Assembly: GCA_947175375.1 (NCBI GenBank)
Contig: CAMWMT010000176.1
Location: 1 to 6,153 of the forward strand
Source: an uncultured Clostridiaceae bacterium
GTDB lineage: Bacteria > Bacillota > Clostridia > Lachnospirales > Lachnospiraceae
DNA length: 6,153 bases
Reading direction: 5' to 3'
Shown here: piece after piece, positions 4,115-6,153 of the stretch
How positions within the stretch are numbered: the first letter of the stretch is position 1
Layout of the letters: every line of letters starts with the position of its first letter
Notes under the pieces: model-generated
What the model saw: only the letters and a program-made list of their open reading frames with translations
The model's database searches: none
Told to the model about the DNA's origin: nothing
Program-made: the position numbers and the translations under genes

Positions 4115-6153
4115 ATGGGACAGACAGTGCTTCGTATATCGGTCCGTAATCTGGTGGAATTTCTGCTCCGGAGCGGAGATCTGGATAACCGGTACGGCGG
4201 GCGCCGGGAGACAGAGGCGATGCAGGCGGGGAGCAGGCTGCATCGGAAGATACAGGGACGTATGGGTTCCGGATATCAGGCGGAAGTGAGCCTAAAGTAC
4301 CAGGTGGAGCTGGGAGAGTTGTGTGTCAGTATAGAAGGACGCGCGGACGGCATATGGGAAGAGGAAGGAATCGTGACGATCGATGAGATCAAGGGAACTT
4401 ATCGGGATATTGCCCGGATGGAAGAAGCGGTTCCGGTTCATTTGGCACAGGCTCTGTGTTATGCGTGGATCTATGCAGAGCAGAATCATCTGGAAGCGGT
4501 ACGCACCCGAATGATCTATGTGGATCTGGATACGGAAGAGATGCGGTATTTTACGGCGGATCACAGTTACGAGGAACTGTCAGAATGGTTTGCCGAACTG
4601 ATGAAAGAGTACGAGAAATGGGTGAGTTTTGAATATCAGTGGAAAGAAAGAAGAAGGCAGTCGCTTCAGAAGGTCTCTTTTCCTTATGAATACCGGGCAG
4701 GGCAGAGAGAACTGATCGTGAGTGTGTATCGGACGATGCTGCGAAAAAAGAGGCTTTTTATTCAGGCGCCTACAGGAGTCGGAAAGACACTGGCCGTACT
4801 GTTTCCATCCCTGAAAGCGATGGGGGAAGGAATCAGTGACAAGATCTTTTACCTTACTGCGCGGACGATCACAAGGACAGTGGCAAAGGACGCGCTGGAC
4901 CTTCTACGGGAGCAGGAAATCTGTGTAAAATCCATTGTTCTTACCGCAAAGGAAAAACTGTGTATCTGTGAGGAGACGGAGTGTAATCCGGATTACTGTC
5001 CTTACGCAAAGGGCCATTTTGACCGTATTAATGAAGCAGTCTATGACCTGTGGACCAGAGGTCCAGATTCTCTGACGCGGGAAGTGATCCTCGCCCAGGC
5101 GAACAGGTACCGTGTTTGCCCTTTTGAGCTGAATCTGGACCTATCCTTGTGGGTGGACGTACTGATTTGTGATTATAATTATGTTTTTGATCCCAATGTA
5201 TATCTGAAGCGTTTTTTTGGAGAGAATATAAAAGGAGAATATCTGTTTCTGGTGGATGAGGCTCATAATCTGGTGGAGAGAGGGCGGAGCATGTACAGCG
5301 CGGAGCTTGTGAAGGAAGATTTTCTTGAGATCCGCCGTATGGTCCGGGGAAAAAGCAGCGCGCTCACACAGGCACTGGAACGGTGCAACCGTCATCTGCT
5401 TACCCTGAAAAGAGAATGTGAGGGGGGATTTCAGAGACTTTCCCAGGCAGGCGGCTTTACCGTTCACCTGATGCATCTGGCCTCAGAGATGGAGAAGTAT
5501 CTGGAAAACCCCGTAGCGGAGGATCTGCGGAAAAAGATCACTGATTTTTATTTTGAGATACGGAATTTCCTGAGTATCAGTGAACGGGTGGATGAGAACT
5601 ATGAGATCTATACGGAACTGGACAGGGAAGGAAGATTTCGGATCCATCTATATTGTGTTCGTCCGGCAGTCAACCTTCGCCTGTGTCTGGACAAAGGAGT
5701 GAGTACGATTTTCTTTTCCGCGACTCTTTTGCCGGTGAACTATTATAAGGACCTTTTGACCGGGGATATGGAGGATTATGCAGTCTATGCACGTTCTCCG
5801 TTTGATACGGAAAAACGCCTTCTTCTAGTGGGAGTGGATGTAAGCAGCCGTTATACCAGGAGAGGTGAGGAGGAATATAGGAGAATGGCAGAGTATATCT
5901 GCCAGGCCACGCAGAGTCATAAAGGAAACTATCTGGTGTTTTTCCCGTCCTATCAGATGCTGGAAGAAGTATATAAGAGGTGCCTGGGACAGGCGAACCT
6001 GCTGTGTATTCGGCAGGATTCCGGCATGGATGAAGAGGAGCGAGAAGAGTTTCTGAGACAGTTTGAAGGGGAACGAAAGGAGAGCATGGCAGCTTTCTGC
6101 GTCATGGGAGGTATTTTTTCAGAAGGAATCGACCTGACCAGCGACCGGTTGAT
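4115..6153 (+). CDS. PD-(D/E)XK nuclease fused to XPD/DinG-type Fe-S DNA helicase, 3' end cut off
   Basis: The frame is open from ATG 4115 to the last base (679 full codons) and continues beyond the window. GGAGGGAAAGGA (4097-4108) supplies the ribosome binding site and an in-frame TAG at 4082 excludes an earlier start. Residues 1-170 look like a RecB/Cas4-type PD-(D/E)XK nuclease: H43, D78 in GRADG, E91 and K93 in DEIKG, and Q112/Y116 in QALCYA. The superfamily 2 helicase follows: Walker A APTGVGKT (218-225), four Fe-S cysteines (C283 or C285, C290, C295, C335), DEAH (381-384), SAT (535-537) and motif V GIFSEGID (666-673). Motif VI lies beyond the window. Relatives unwind DNA 5' to 3' in repair; the fused nuclease suggests combined unwinding and cutting, as in Dna2 or AddB-like enzymes. 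Codon use resembles the neighbouring genes. Its own promoter suggests transcription separate from the SOS cassette. Confidence 0.93.
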   Translation, partial: MGQTVLRISVRNLVEFLLRSGDLDNRYGGRRETEAMQAGSRLHRKIQGRMGSGYQAEVSLKYQVELGELCVSIEGRADGIWEEEGIVTIDEIKGTYRDIARMEEAVPVHLAQALCYAWIYAEQNHLEAVRTRMIYVDLDTEEMRYFTADHSYEELSEWFAELMKEYEKWVSFEYQWKERRRQSLQKVSFPYEYRAGQRELIVSVYRTMLRKKRLFIQAPTGVGKTLAVLFPSLKAMGEGISDKIFYLTARTITRTVAKDALDLLREQEICVKSIVLTAKEKLCICEETECNPDYCPYAKGHFDRINEAVYDLWTRGPDSLTREVILAQANRYRVCPFELNLDLSLWVDVLICDYNYVFDPNVYLKRFFGENIKGEYLFLVDEAHNLVERGRSMYSAELVKEDFLEIRRMVRGKSSALTQALERCNRHLLTLKRECEGGFQRLSQAGGFTVHLMHLASEMEKYLENPVAEDLRKKITDFYFEIRNFLSISERVDENYEIYTELDREGRFRIHLYCVRPAVNLRLCLDKGVSTIFFSATLLPVNYYKDLLTGDMEDYAVYARSPFDTEKRLLLVGVDVSSRYTRRGEEEYRRMAEYICQATQSHKGNYLVFFPSYQMLEEVYKRCLGQANLLCIRQDSGMDEEEREEFLRQFEGERKESMAAFCVMGGIFSEGIDLTSDRL

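Noticed and set aside
4095..4289. 64-codon + strand ORF at the helicase start
   Set aside because: It overlaps the helicase N-terminus in another frame, and its start lies over the helicase ribosome binding site. The helicase frame carries recognisable nuclease motifs.

Overview
The window looks like a piece of a Gram-positive Clostridia chromosome, most likely a gut Lachnospiraceae. The reasons are strong AGGAGG-type ribosome binding sites, a GAAC-N4-GTTC (DinR/LexA-type) SOS box, near-consensus sigma-A promoters, and the protein families present. This is inferred from gene content and signals only; no search was run. All genes lie on the + strand. I see no tRNA, rRNA, CRISPR array, insertion sequence or attachment site.

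Left part (1-1406): the C-terminal end of a small alarmone synthetase (RelA/SpoT-type GTP pyrophosphokinase), cut by the window edge. Twenty bases later comes a complete iron-dependent alcohol dehydrogenase of the kind annotated as phosphonoacetaldehyde reductase. A stem-loop that could be a terminator follows.

Middle part (1474-3725): a two-gene DNA repair or modification cassette of unknown biochemical function. It has a radical SAM protein (TIGR03916 type, with extra N-terminal cysteines, a helix-hairpin-helix and a C-terminal QLSLF clamp-binding-like motif) and its usual partner (TIGR03915/DUF4130 type), with overlapping reading frames. The promoter is TTTACA-17-TATAAT, and a perfect GAAC-N4-GTTC SOS box fills most of the spacer, so the pair is very probably induced by DNA damage. 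The uracil-DNA-glycosylase family protein often linked to this pair is not in the window.

Right part (3726-6153): a gene-free stretch with a consensus promoter (TTGACA-16-TATAAT) followed about 115 nt later by a strong intrinsic terminator and no convincing ORF. This is a good small-RNA candidate. After it, an extended -10 promoter leads into a large XPD/DinG-type iron-sulfur helicase with an N-terminal PD-(D/E)XK nuclease domain. That reading frame stays open to the last base and is cut by the window end before helicase motif VI.

The most interesting point is the combination, in one cassette, of SOS control, a clamp-binding-like tail, a DNA-binding HhH motif and a radical SAM core. Together they suggest a damage-induced enzyme, acting on DNA at or behind replication forks, whose chemistry is not known to me.
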